64,000 bases of DNA, from NCBI GenBank assembly GCA_030411725.1, contig MU839837.1:124001-188000 (forward strand), given 5' to 3'. Position 1 is the first letter of the stretch; each line of letters opens with the position of its first letter. Of the stretch, positions 20,918 to 31,280 are shown piece by piece. The DNA comes from Echria macrotheca. Lineage: Eukaryota; Ascomycota; Sordariomycetes; Sordariales; Schizotheciaceae. The position numbers and the translations under genes are program-made. Below the pieces are notes generated by a model. It had not been told where the DNA came from, searched no databases, and saw only the letters and a program-made list of their open reading frames with translations.

Positions 20918-23900
20918 TCAGACCGATCTCCGTAAGCTGAAAAGCATTCGAACCGCCCGCCGTCTCCGATGCAGCCATCTCTGAACCCAGACTCTCTTGC
21001 TTGAACTGGTTTGGGCCCTATGCCTGTGGTTCCCATCTTCGTTCTCTTCCTGCCCTTCTCTCAGAGCCCCAGTCCCTCTTTGCTCCTCAAAGTTGTCGCC
21101 ATCCTTTTCTCGGTTCTCAACACCATCCTCGGTCCGCTGTGTCTGCTTCTCTACCTCGCTCCCCAGGTCATTTAAGATGCGGATTATCTTCTCAAGGATG
21201 TCCAAAGCTTCGGGCGGTATTCCATCCAGCGCGCCGAGTGATTCGTAAATGTCCCGCAAATGCCGCACACGGTCAACGGATCCATATAGTGGGTTGTTGT
21301 ATTTCCGCAGTAAGTGTAGCATCGCCAGGTGTGCTGGCAGCTGGGATGCCGCCACGTCCGCAGGTGATAAATCCCGTCGACAGCACCTCGGCGATCGGCA
21401 AGAGTTTGCGTACTGGGTCCATACCCATTGCCGTCGGCCGTCGTGAGTCTCCACCATTTCAATCCGATCAGGGAAGCTCCTAAGAACCAATTCTACCATG
21501 TTAGGATCTGCATCCCTAGATTTTCCAAAGGTGGGAGCTAGGTGGTGCATTGGAAATAATGCATCAAAAAGTAGCGGACGTTCTGGATCTCCAATATCTC
21601 GATGGCCTGACGAAATCATCTTCTCGACAGAAAGCACCAGGCCGTGTCTAACAGCTAACCCTAATAAGCCGCTGCCAGGCGAATTTGGGTCCCAGACTGA
21701 GTTGCGGGTCAAGTCGTGGAGCCAGGACTGAGAAGTATCTTTCCGAGAGTGATAAGAGTGTAAACGCCAATGGAGTGCCATGGACTGATCCAGCTGTTCT
21801 AGTGCCTTTGTTTGGGCTATCCCCGTATTGAGCTCTGCTGCGCGAGCTAGTCCGAGGACCCTGGTGGTCAGGTGTGTTAGGAACGGCGACAGATCCCCTT
21901 CCACAGAGTATTCACTATCCTCTTCCACGGCGTATCTACCGATAAATGTCTTGATTCTTAACAACGCCGAGCGCATCAGACAGACTTCCGGGAAGTAGCC
22001 TATCGTGGTATCGGTCGACCCGGAAGCAGCGGCCGCGCGAAGTTGCTGGCAGATGTCGTCTGCTGAGAGAAATTCGTAAACGGTATAGTGAAGAAACCTG
22101 GCACACGGGTATCCGTGCATTTCCTCGAGACTATTTGGATAAATGTCAAGATAAGTTGCCGGCAGGCGTTCCGGTGGTTTGTTAAAAAAGGGGCTTAACG
22201 TCTGATTCTCGTAGACTTCCACTAAGCCTGCACATCTAGCAAGCAAGTGACCCCGAGTCGTGCCGATTCTATAATCACATGTTTCTTTTGTCAGAGGCTT
22301 GACCTCAAGTTCCGTCGCAAACTTTTCATCCTCCTCGGCAAAGGAGATCCCTAGGACGCTAATGTGTCCATGGATTGTCCCGTATTTCACCAGTTGAAGA
22401 AGCCTCGATGCCTGGGCCTTATACCGCGGATCTACTTGCTCCCACATATGGCGGAAGAGATCGTCAAGCTCTTTCGGGAGTTCTTGTAGACGTGCAAAAA
22501 GATCGCTGATAGTGTCATGGTTCCTCAGGCCCTGCAGAAGGGACTGCACGACCAGAGCCACCCATAAAAACACACCAGAAGAGGAATCCACAATCTCGGT
22601 GACCAGTTGGTTTATTGCTGTAGGGTCTTGAAGCTGCAGAGTCCTGGAGCGATGGTGATTATTTATTTTGGACTCGGTGAAGTAGCGGATGTCGTCACGG
22701 GTAAGTTCATGGACTTTCAGTCGTGGACATCCCTCCAAGCTTTCCTCGATCTCTGGCCAAGGACGACTGGAGATCAATACCTTCACATTTCTGTGCGTCC
22801 CAAGGCTATTAATATATTCCACAAGCTTTGGCAGGCCCTTTCTCTTGGTATTGCTTTCATCGAGTCCGTCAATAATGAAAAGGAAAAAGGCAGATATTCT
22901 GCTGTCGATGACACGCCTGAGACATGTCCTGAGCTCCTCGGTCCCGAATTCGCCGGAAACACCGCCGGCTGTGGAGCATAGAACTCTATATCTTTCAGAA
23001 AATCCTTGTTTGATAAAGTCGGGTTGATCTTGAAGAATCTGATGAAGCAAGGACCTGAGCATGCCGATCTCAGATCTTTGAAGCTCGGATGCTCTGTAGG
23101 AGAAGTAGTGTTGAGCCACGAAGAGATCGTGGTCTTGAGCCCACGCGTTCAATTTTTCTGTCGTGCTCGAGTTCTCGGCTATGTATTTGATGAGCGTACT
23201 CTTCCCAGATCCGGGCTTGCCAGTGACCCTGTGGTGAACTGGATTAGCTCCGTGCCTCGTTGGGGAGAAATCGACCAATGTCTCAGTTTCGGGAGGTCTG
23301 CACTCCCGAGACAGCTCAAATATGACCAAGGAAGGGAATAATCGCATTCAATGTGTCACGTACCAGTATGTAGACGCATCCTTGAGTAGGAAGCTATCGA
23401 AATTGTCCCATGGCTTATCGTATTCTGTGGGGTCGCAGTACACCCAGTCGAATGTGCTCGCAAACGCCGCATCAATAGACCTCTCGCGTTCGCGGATACC
23501 AGGGAACCATAGCGAGGATAGGATGCTGTTAATGACAGCCTCGTGAACGCGGGAGCGTTCCTCAGGCGTCCACAAAACAGGGCCTAGCTGAGTACCATAG
23601 CGGGAAAGTGTAGGTTTTCGATAGGCTTATAAGGCTAAATAAGACGAGTTAGTCTAACCGTACGGTTAGGCTTATCGCTGCCGACATGCTAACAGGGTGT
23701 CCGACATGCTAACTGCACCGGCCCACTTCTGGGTGTGCTGTGGGCCACAATGCGAGCTTTCTGATTGGCTACAGCAAGCCAGATGGGGCCTGGCCAGGAT
23801 GGGTGATGTACCGGGCAAGGGGGGGCACGGCAGCAAGGCCAGCGATATACCGTTATATAGGGGGTTGTTTACTAGGTCAGGGGGTGCCAGGGGGTAGGCC

Positions 23901-25509
23901 GTGGTGTAAACAAGCCCCTATACGGCCCTACGACTTCTACCAGGCCCTTTTCGGCTTGCAAAGGCAGGTAATCGTGATCTTGACCCCCGGATCGATTCAA
24001 CAGTTGGTCAGCTGCTGGCAGTCCTCATCACTCGATCGCAGGCACGGATAATCGTTGTTGCCGGCCAGCCACCCGGCCAGCCAGGCGACTACCTTATACC
24101 TTCCTTCCACGGCCTTTGGAAACTTGGGAACTTCGTCAATCTTGCAACGCAAAGGGCCTGACTGCAGCCATCGCAACACCAAGGCAACGGACCGACCCCG
24201 ATCAGACCCCTTTCAATCAGACCCCTTTCAAATCAGGTAAGCAACCCTTGGAAGTCAAATGGCTAACTCGTTTGCGTGCAGTCAAGCCGTTTCGCACGCA
24301 ATCGAGTGCCTTTGCGCGACCGACTTCCTTTGCGTGCCGGCCCTTCGTCGCCACAGCCGACCGACCAACCGTACGGGCCCCTGCACCCTGCACCCTGGAT
24401 CTTCCTACCTACAGGTAAGCCTTGGATCTTCCGGCCAGGCAATCGTTGAAGATAGCAACTGACCAGGGCCTTTTCCGGATAGTGTGGGTAGGCCGTTGCT
24501 GCCAGGTTGTTGCAAGGTGGTTGCGCGAGGTCGTTGCGCGAGGTGGTTGCACGTGAGGGCCTGGCACAGGTTGCAGGGTTAGGGTAGATAGTTAGTGCAT
24601 GCAAGCCCTGAATGCATGCAAGCCCTGGATTGATTACGTGCTGTAGTGGTCTGTGCGCTTCTTATCACGTAATCAGGTTGCCCAGCCACACCAGGCTATC
24701 GCCCCGTAACCACCTGCCAGGGCCCGTGCGTGCCAGCCATTCTACAGCCAATCAGAGGGCTCAGTGCAGTTACCATGTCAGGGAGCAGTTAGCATGTCGG
24801 GGAGCGGTTAGCATGTTTTGAGCTATTAGTCTAAGAAATGCAATTGACTCAACAGGTCTTTCGCGCACCTACACACCCCCGCTATGGTAGAAGAGAGGTG
24901 CTTGATGCTCTCGGCGAGCTTTTCGGCCAACACCTCTCCGCGAGTCTGATTATCGAGGACTGTGTCCATCCGATTCCTTAGCTCATCCATATCGGTAATC
25001 CCGGACAGTAACGATGACATGTCCCTACCCAGAGCCTTGAGAATATCGTCTAGCGTTAGGAAGCTCTTTTCAAGCCTCGTCTCGATCCAGACGGTTAATC
25101 GTAGGTGCAGACTCTTTTGGACACCGTCGAGTTGCCTGCTAAGTTCGCCGATGTTGTGTTTATTCCGGAGTGTCTTGAGAGTTTGCCGGATTATGCTCCG
25201 TCCCTGAGCTTTCCCGTGTGTGGTTGGAATGCTTCGGATATCGCCCGTCAACTTGGCAACCTTTTCCGCAACTTGGACACTCCGGTCAGCCAGCAGAAGA
25301 ATGTCCTGATCGAGATCATCGTCTGTCCGAGGGATTGACAGAAGGTAGTCGGATGCCGTTTTCATGTCGTCAGCAGCTTTTGCTAAGCTGCTGACTTGAT
25401 CGGACGAGCCGGTTTCGAGAATCTGAGCCGCGATCTTGACGGCCTTGGCACCGAAAGACGCAAGTCCTGTGACGCTTGCAACCAATCCCACGGCCGATAC
25501 GGGATCCAT
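20918..25509 (-). CDS. STAND/NACHT NTPase with fungal N-terminal helical domain; first intron carries a transposon
   Basis: Model: exon 1 24873-25509, exon 2 23364-23625, exon 3 20918-23228; 1069 aa in one frame. Exon 1 encodes an N-terminal helical domain typical of fungal STAND proteins (MDPVSAVGLVASVTGLASFG). Exon 2 gives YGTQLGPVLWTPEERSRVHE and ILSSLWFPGIRERE, the linker seen before NACHT domains. Exon 3 holds the P-loop GKPGSGKST (303-311), Walker B LFIIDGLDE (about 416-424) and HVLISSRPWPEIEE-like Sensor 1 text. No ankyrin, WD40 or TPR repeats are visible after residue 600. Such proteins act in heterokaryon incompatibility and innate-like recognition. Intron 1 (23626-24872) contains a 1,168-bp element with a 9-bp duplication; without it the intron would be 70 nt. 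Without splicing, exon 1 stops at 24826. Confidence 0.8.
23649..23657. repeat. Target-site duplication, left copy
   Basis: TTAGTCTAA, identical to the right copy at 24826-24834. The nine-bp length suits Mutator-like elements. Confidence 0.7.
23701..23716 (+). repeat. Subterminal inverted repeat, left copy
   Basis: CCGACATGCTAACTGC; its exact reverse complement is at 24785-24800. A shorter copy lacking the last three bases is at 23681-23693. Confidence 0.8.
24785..24800 (-). repeat. Subterminal inverted repeat, right copy
   Basis: Exact inverted copy of 23701-23716, flanked by an outer copy (24807-24816) and an imperfect inner copy (24766-24781). Confidence 0.8.
24826..24834. repeat. Target-site duplication, right copy
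   Basis: TTAGTCTAA. On the gene strand it reads TTAGACTAA and begins the intron branch-site motif GACTAAC. Confidence 0.7.
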
Positions 25510-26454
25510 GATGTCGCCGAGCCTTCCACCGGATACCGTTAGGAAACAAATGAAAATCTGACTCCGGTTGCGAGGTGGTTTGAAAACGTGAAGCGTACGA
25601 GATACTTATCGACGCTCGTCAAGTACCTGGTAAAGTCACTGTGCTGCAGCGAGCCGCAACAGAACACAACGTAACGGCCGAAATGAATACTGACCAGACT
25701 AATGCGAGCCGCCACACGTCTTTGTGGATATAGATTCTCGTCAAGGAAAGGCGCCGTCTCGTATAATAAGGGTAACACGTTGATTAGGTAGTGCATGGAG
25801 GACAACGTCTGGTGTCATGCCGTATCCCGGAGTCTGGGGAGAAAGGGTCCTCTGAGTGGACGGTGGAACCGTGCATAACATTGCTTGTCCTATTCCTACG
25901 AGGCAGCGACTTGCGTGCTGAAGTTTCGATCTTTGGGTTGGCCCACGCGCTATACATCTAGGGTAGGACGTAGTCTGACAAAGGCAACTGTGTCATGCTG
26001 GACTTCCTGTCATCCGCATCACAGAACCACTTGAGGACAAAATTAACTCACTTTGGAATCCTGATGTGTAACAGCGGAAATTGGGAGCCTGCTTGTGGTC
26101 AAGTGAAATTGACTCGGCGGTGTAACCTCGACTCCATGTCGACATCGTTTGGGTATCTCTCGGTGGGTCTTTCAAGTGTCAAAGCAGATATGATTGGAAA
26201 TCGGGAGGAGGATATTGGTGGAGAGTGCGGACCGGAGCAGACGTGAAACGAAGCAATGGAATGGTCAAAGTCAGGCATTCTCTGACACAAGATATGCTTG
26301 TCATTCTGGATTTTGTTGTCTGTCGACTAATAACAACCTAGGTACCTTATGCTGAGCGCTCCTTCCTCGAGGGGATTTCCCCAACTGGATGCTTGATATT
26401 CCGGGCACCCACTTCGCCACCACACCGACACACCTTACCTACTTTGTCGCCCAA
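25510..26454. other. Spacer between STAND and sulfatase genes
   Basis: About 950 bp upstream of the STAND gene and downstream of the sulfatase gene. A minus-strand ORF of 88 codons (25539-25805) has no recognised feature. Nothing else supported. Confidence 0.4.
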
Positions 26455-28301
26455 TCACACCCACTCGTCCCATCGGGCACCGTGGCGATAGACCAATCCA
26501 TCCGTCTCGAATTGCGGCCCCTCAGCATCCAGGATGTATCCCAGCTCGCAGCGGTCGTAGCTAACCCTCTTCTGCTGCTCGCCGTAGAAATGGTCGAAGC
26601 GTTGGGCCAGCGCGTCCTTCAGGTTCTGCACGTTGCCGGTCGGGTGCAGCGCCTGCCACGGCCGAGTACACGTCTGTCCCTTGCACGACTTGAGCACAAA
26701 CAAGAGGGAGTCGAGACGCGAGACCACCTTGGCAAAGGGAACCCCAAGGATCTCGGTCGGGGCAGCTTCGTCGGGGTGAAGCAGATTGTGCAGCTGGTAC
26801 GGGTCGGTCTTGGTCACCAGTTAGTTTCCGTCTGCGGACCAAATTCTCGGACGGCAATGGAACTAACCTTGAGGTCGTAGAGTTCGTGCTCGTTATTGCA
26901 CCAGACCGAGTAGTAGAAGTTGTACTCCTCTCCGATGATCCTCAGCGCCTTGTAAGTGTTGTTCAGCGTCAGTCTACTCTCCCCTTTGCGCCAGAGTTTG
27001 CCTTCGCTGGCCGCGAACCCCCAATATTCAACCGTCACATGCTCATGTCTTGTCTCGGCAGCCGCGTCTATCTCTTCGGCCCCAAGGGGTATGGCCTCGC
27101 CATCGAAGTCCGCCCGGATCGGAGCGCCCACTAGGTCGAGCAGCGTCGGAGCGATGTCAACATGCGTCGTGACAATATCCGCCACTTTTCCCGCCTCAAC
27201 CCCAGGGCCACGAACAATCAGCGGCAGATGGATATCTTCTTCGTACCCGCACTCCTTGCCGGGCTGCATGCGATGGTGACCGATATGGTACCCGTTGTCC
27301 GTTGTATAAAACACATATGTGTTGTCGAGCAGACCGTACCGTTCCAGCCGTGAGAACAGACCGTCTACAAGCTCGTCGACGGATTGCAGGGTCCTGATCC
27401 GCTGGCGGAAGAAGTGGTCGTTATACTCGACATTCTCGGGGCTCTGCCTCGGCAGCTTGCGGACCCAGTTTGCACCCGACGGGCTTTCCGGGTTGAAGTT
27501 GGGATGCCGAGGGACCTTTTCGTCGGCAAATAGATGTGCGTGCCGTTCTGCCGGGACTGGGGGCGTAAACACAACCGCCTTTTCAATGTCACCAATATCA
27601 CCCAAGTCACCGTCGAGGGTTGCCGCCTCAACGTTACTGTGTGGGGCCACCGGGGCAATACCGAGGAAAAAAGGACGGTCGGCAGCGTGCTTCACGGCCT
27701 CGTCGAGGAACCCGAACGCCTTGGAAGCGAGAACGTCGACGGTATGTTTTCCCTCGTGGCTGACTGGTTCGTCGTGGTTACGCTGATACGTCGAGTTGAG
27801 GTAGCTATATGTGTAAGGGTCCAGGAGAAAATCGGAGCCGTTGAAGCCGTTGACGAAGGGTGAGTGGTAGTTCCAGACGGTGTGCGCGTTGAACAGTTTG
27901 CCTGTATAGTAGGTGTCCACCCCAACCTGCTGCAGCCAAACGGGCAGAAAATTGTCGTTGAACCCCTGGCTGATGAACTTGGGATAGCCTCCATATGGCG
28001 GGTTCACATCCGTCACGTTGGTATTGTGCGCCTGCTTCCCGGTCCAGAGGGAGACGCGCGAAGGACAGCACACAGCCGTCGTGGCGTAGTGGCGACTGAA
28101 AAACGTTCCTTCTTTGATCAGATGTTTCTGGATAAAGGGAGTGTATTTCAGCGAGTCCATATGCAGGTCCTGATCATCGGTGAGGATGAAGATGATGTTT
28201 GGCCGTTTGTTGGATTTGGGCTGCGGACCCAGTGGTTTCTGGTCCGACTGGGCCAAGCTGATGCCGGCGACGGCTAGGTTGATTATGGATGAGAGACGCA
28301 T
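26455..28301 (-). CDS. Secreted arylsulfatase-family sulfatase
   Basis: Exons 26868-28301 and 26455-26808; intron of 59 nt (GTTAGT, ACTAAC branch, CCAAG); 595 aa. Signal peptide at 1-18 (MRLSSIINLAVAGISLAQ). The sulfatase core starts at RPNIIFILTDDQD, where Asp42 and Asp43 should bind the calcium. The catalytic formylglycine motif C-x-P-S-R is CCPSR at 78-82, followed by GK a few residues on. Further landmarks: YYTGKLFN, NTYVFYTTDNGYHIGHHR and HVDIAPTLLDLVG. The C-terminal exon supplies LKTDPYQLHNLL, seen near the end of secreted fungal arylsulfatases. Likely hydrolyses aryl or sugar sulfate esters outside the cell for sulfur supply; the substrate is not determined. Confidence 0.93.
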
Positions 28302-28793
28302 TTTTCTTTGAGTTTTGTCTCCTTACCGTTCCGCTCCATCTTCCTCGCATGGAGGTTCCTATTAGGTATAAGACATCATCTCGATGGTCTGGCCCGATTC
28401 CCCTTGAGGATCAGTCGCATGGCGCGATCTGTCCCCGCCATTGTCCAATCCATCATACCTCTTCACCATGTCCACATCGAGACAACCCCCACTGTTTGCC
28501 TGCATGAGCTGGTATGCAGACGAGGAAATATTACCGATTTCCTGGGTGAAGTTCGCCCGAGTTCGGAGTTAACGCGATAGTCCTCCATCACGACATTGAC
28601 CTGCGAATGTCGTGATCTCTGCGGCCATTGGACGCAGAGTTGCATTTTGCAGGGGTAATGGAGTAGCCTAGTGCCCACAAGAGCTCTTTTGGTACTCATA
28701 TTTTCTATGTATTCTTGGTCGGTATTTTCTGGTCTTTGCACGAGGAGAAAGTTCATTTTTTGAATTCTGCCTTCTCGCCAATCTGTTGTCAAG
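28302..28793. other. Divergent promoter, sulfatase / MFS genes
   Basis: About 490 bp between diverging genes. No specific site recognised. Confidence 0.4.
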
Positions 28794-31017
28794 ATGGTTG
28801 AACGCGACATTCACCACGAGCATGTGGACAGCCCAACCGAGGAATCATCGCTGTTAGACAGTGAATCAGACGTGACCGGAGATTCATATGGCTCGACTAG
28901 AAATCTGCTGGTGGTAAAGACTGCCTCCGGAATCAGCGATGAGGAATCCCAGGGGCAAGCTGCCAACAAGAGAACACATAATGTCGTCCGCATCATTTCC
29001 GTTTTGCTTATCGGTATGTTTCATATCTTGCTGAATCAAGCGTGGAAATTAAGATCATGGACAGGCATCTTGGTGGCTCATGCCGATGGATCCATCATGC
29101 TGGCAACCTCGGCCACCATCGCGTCCGAGTTCAACGAGTTGGCCAACGCGGCATGGCTGGTTACTAGTTTTGCACTTGCCGGGGCTGCTAGTCAGACTCT
29201 GGTATGAAATCGTGGTAGCATACGAAGGTTCGGTAACTAATGGGTCTGAATTAGTACGGAAAACTCAGCGATATCTACGGCCGGAGGCTCATTGTTATTG
29301 TCGCCTACCTGTTTGTCGTTTTGGGATGGTGAGTCGATCAAATCTGCGAGATTGATGAGAGACTGACTTTGGCAGTGTTATTGTGTATGGCCTTTACGTG
29401 TCTTTTGCTGTGGATATACTAATGAATGGGTTTACAGCGGCATTGGCCAGACCATGTGGCAGGTGATCCTCGGGCGTGTCATATCCGGTGCCGGGACATC
29501 GGGCATGACGGCTTTGGTTTCCGTTCTCATTACGGGTAAGTACTGGTAGTCCGGTATTGGCAACTCCCATGTTGATGTGTAAGACCTTCTTCCACTTCGA
29601 GACGTGGCCCCCTGGCGCGCCTATGTCAATGTGGTAGCGACAACTGGTCGCAGCGTTGGTGGTCCTCTGGGCGGCTGGCTCGCCGATGTCGTTGGATGGA
29701 GATGGTATTTACTCCCCTTTTTATCTCTTCCCGGTGGAAAACCTTACTGACAAAACCAGGTCCTTTCTTGGCCAAGCCCCTATTCTAGGGATAGCCATCA
29801 TTCTCTGTGCCATCTATCTTCCCGGACCACCTCCACACGCCCATGGCGAGTCAAACTCGGCCAAATTCAGCCGGATCGACTTCAGGGGTTCCTTTGTGTT
29901 TGCCGCCATGATTCTCTCCCTACTTCTGCCCATCGAACTCGGGGGATCCCAGTTTCCCTGGACACATCCGCTGATTATCGGGCTGTTTACGCTGAGTGGA
30001 GTCTTGCTCGCTGTCTTTATTGTTGTGGAGAGGAGGGAAAAGGAGCCGATCTTGCCGCTCGAGATATTCCACCGACGAGATGCTGTGCTCTCGTTTCTTA
30101 TCATGGGCTTCCAGACCGCCGCTCAGATCTCGGTATCTCTCTTCCCACTCTTCCCGGGTAACTGCTTCTGTGCAGTACTGACTCTTTGGTAGATGATGTT
30201 CTCCGTTCCGTTGTATTTCCAGGTCACCGGCGGTCTCTCCAACACCGAATCCGGACTTCATCTTGTCCCGGCCGTCGTAGGCAACGCCATCGGTGGCCTA
30301 CTATCCGGTATCATAATCAAGCGGTACGTCCCTCCGCCAAGTACCCAAATGAGAAGAACACACGAAGAACTGACAATGAAAAGAACCGGAAAATACAAAT
30401 TCCTAACCCTCCTCGCGGTAACTTTCTCCTCAGCATCCTACCTCCTCCTCATGACCCGCTGGCACGGCAACACGGCCTGGCCAGAGTCTCTCTACATCAT
30501 CCCCTCCGGCTTCGGCACGGGCATCGCGCAGTCGGCCCTCTTCATCTCGCTACAGGTCGTCATCGACCCGGCCCACCTCGCCCCGGCCGTGTCCTTTATG
30601 TATCTGTCCACAACGGTGTGGATGACCATCGGGCTGCCGGTTTCGAACGCTGTTATGGGTGTTTCTCTCAGGAGAACGCTCGAGGCGCGGCTTGTCGGTT
30701 TGGGACTGGGTAGACCTGAGATTTTACAAATACTCAGCGACGCTATCTCGGATGTATCATATGTTCACAGGATTACCGGTCCGGTTCATACGGCTATAGT
30801 GGATTCGTATGTCGATGGGTTGTGGTGGAGTCATGGTCAGTCTTCTGAAAATTCCTATCAAGCCACTCACTGTCCTCCACAACCATCACCCTTGTGACTA
30901 GTTACTGAAAGGAAAACATTGATGCTGATATGGGAGAAAACAGGCGTCTCGTTCACATTTTCCTTCTCAGCACTCATCATGGCTTTGTTCCTCAAACAGC
31001 GCCAGCTCGACACATAA
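28794..31017 (+). CDS. MFS transporter, DHA2/14-TM type, with a 9-nt micro-exon
   Basis: Ten exons: 28794-29013, 29065-29201, 29255-29328, 29376-29384, 29438-29535, 29584-29704, 29760-30132, 30193-30323, 30384-30835, 30944-31017. All junctions are GT-AG and the frame holds over 562 aa. Acidic Ser-rich cytosolic N-terminus, then about 14 membrane segments. MFS landmarks: GKLSDIYGRR in the loop after helix 2, GCVIVGIGQTMWQVILGRVISG, and DVAPWRAYVNVVATTGRSVGGPLGG (14-TM motif C-like region). Resembles drug:H+ or vacuolar basic amino-acid permeases (Fnx1/Vba group). The fourth exon encodes only three residues inside GCVIVGIGQ; skipping it keeps the frame. Substrate unknown. Confidence 0.88.
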
Positions 31018-31280
31018 CATTCGTCGGGTGCTCTTGCCAGCCATGAGCACGACGGTTCCCGCTAGACAGGACAAGATCTAGAGCGAACAAAGGGATACAT
31101 GATGTTCACTAAACATACAAAGTGGTGTCAGTCATGGCAGAGAGTCGTCAGCAAATATGTAGACAAAGTTCAGTATAATGTATCCCTGTCGAAGAGAACC
31201 ATACACCATTCCTCATGCAACCCACGGCCGTGTCTCATCTACCTCGTCACTTTCCAAACCCTCTATCATGACCGCCACAT

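Larger units (their letters stand above)
23658..24825. mobile_element. Non-autonomous DNA transposon (MULE-like), 1,168 bp
   Basis: Flanked by a 9-bp direct repeat, TTAGTCTAA. Both ends carry inverted copies of one motif: CCGACATGCTAACTGC at 23701-23716 and its exact reverse complement at 24785-24800. Outer copies of ACATGCTAAC lie at 23684-23693 (left) and inverted at 24807-24816 (right), and a diverged inverted copy at 24766-24781. Inside are short direct repeats (around 24198-24238, 24509-24555 and 24598-24628) and a 10-bp inverted repeat (24631-24640 with 24666-24675). No transposase ORF. It lies inside intron 1 of the STAND gene. The 9-bp duplication suggests Mutator superfamily; terminal bases are not well matched, so exact ends may differ by some bases. 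Confidence 0.75.

Noticed and set aside
20790..20940. Read-through C-terminus of the AIF-like ORF to 20940
   Set aside because: A 47-nt intron with good signals restores the family ending EDLGFTICWN and stops at 20789.
28794..31017. MFS gene as a siderophore-iron transporter linked to the siderophore pair
   Set aside because: The sequence resembles DHA2/Vba-type permeases, it lies 14 kb away, and no ATCWGATAA site was seen in its promoter.
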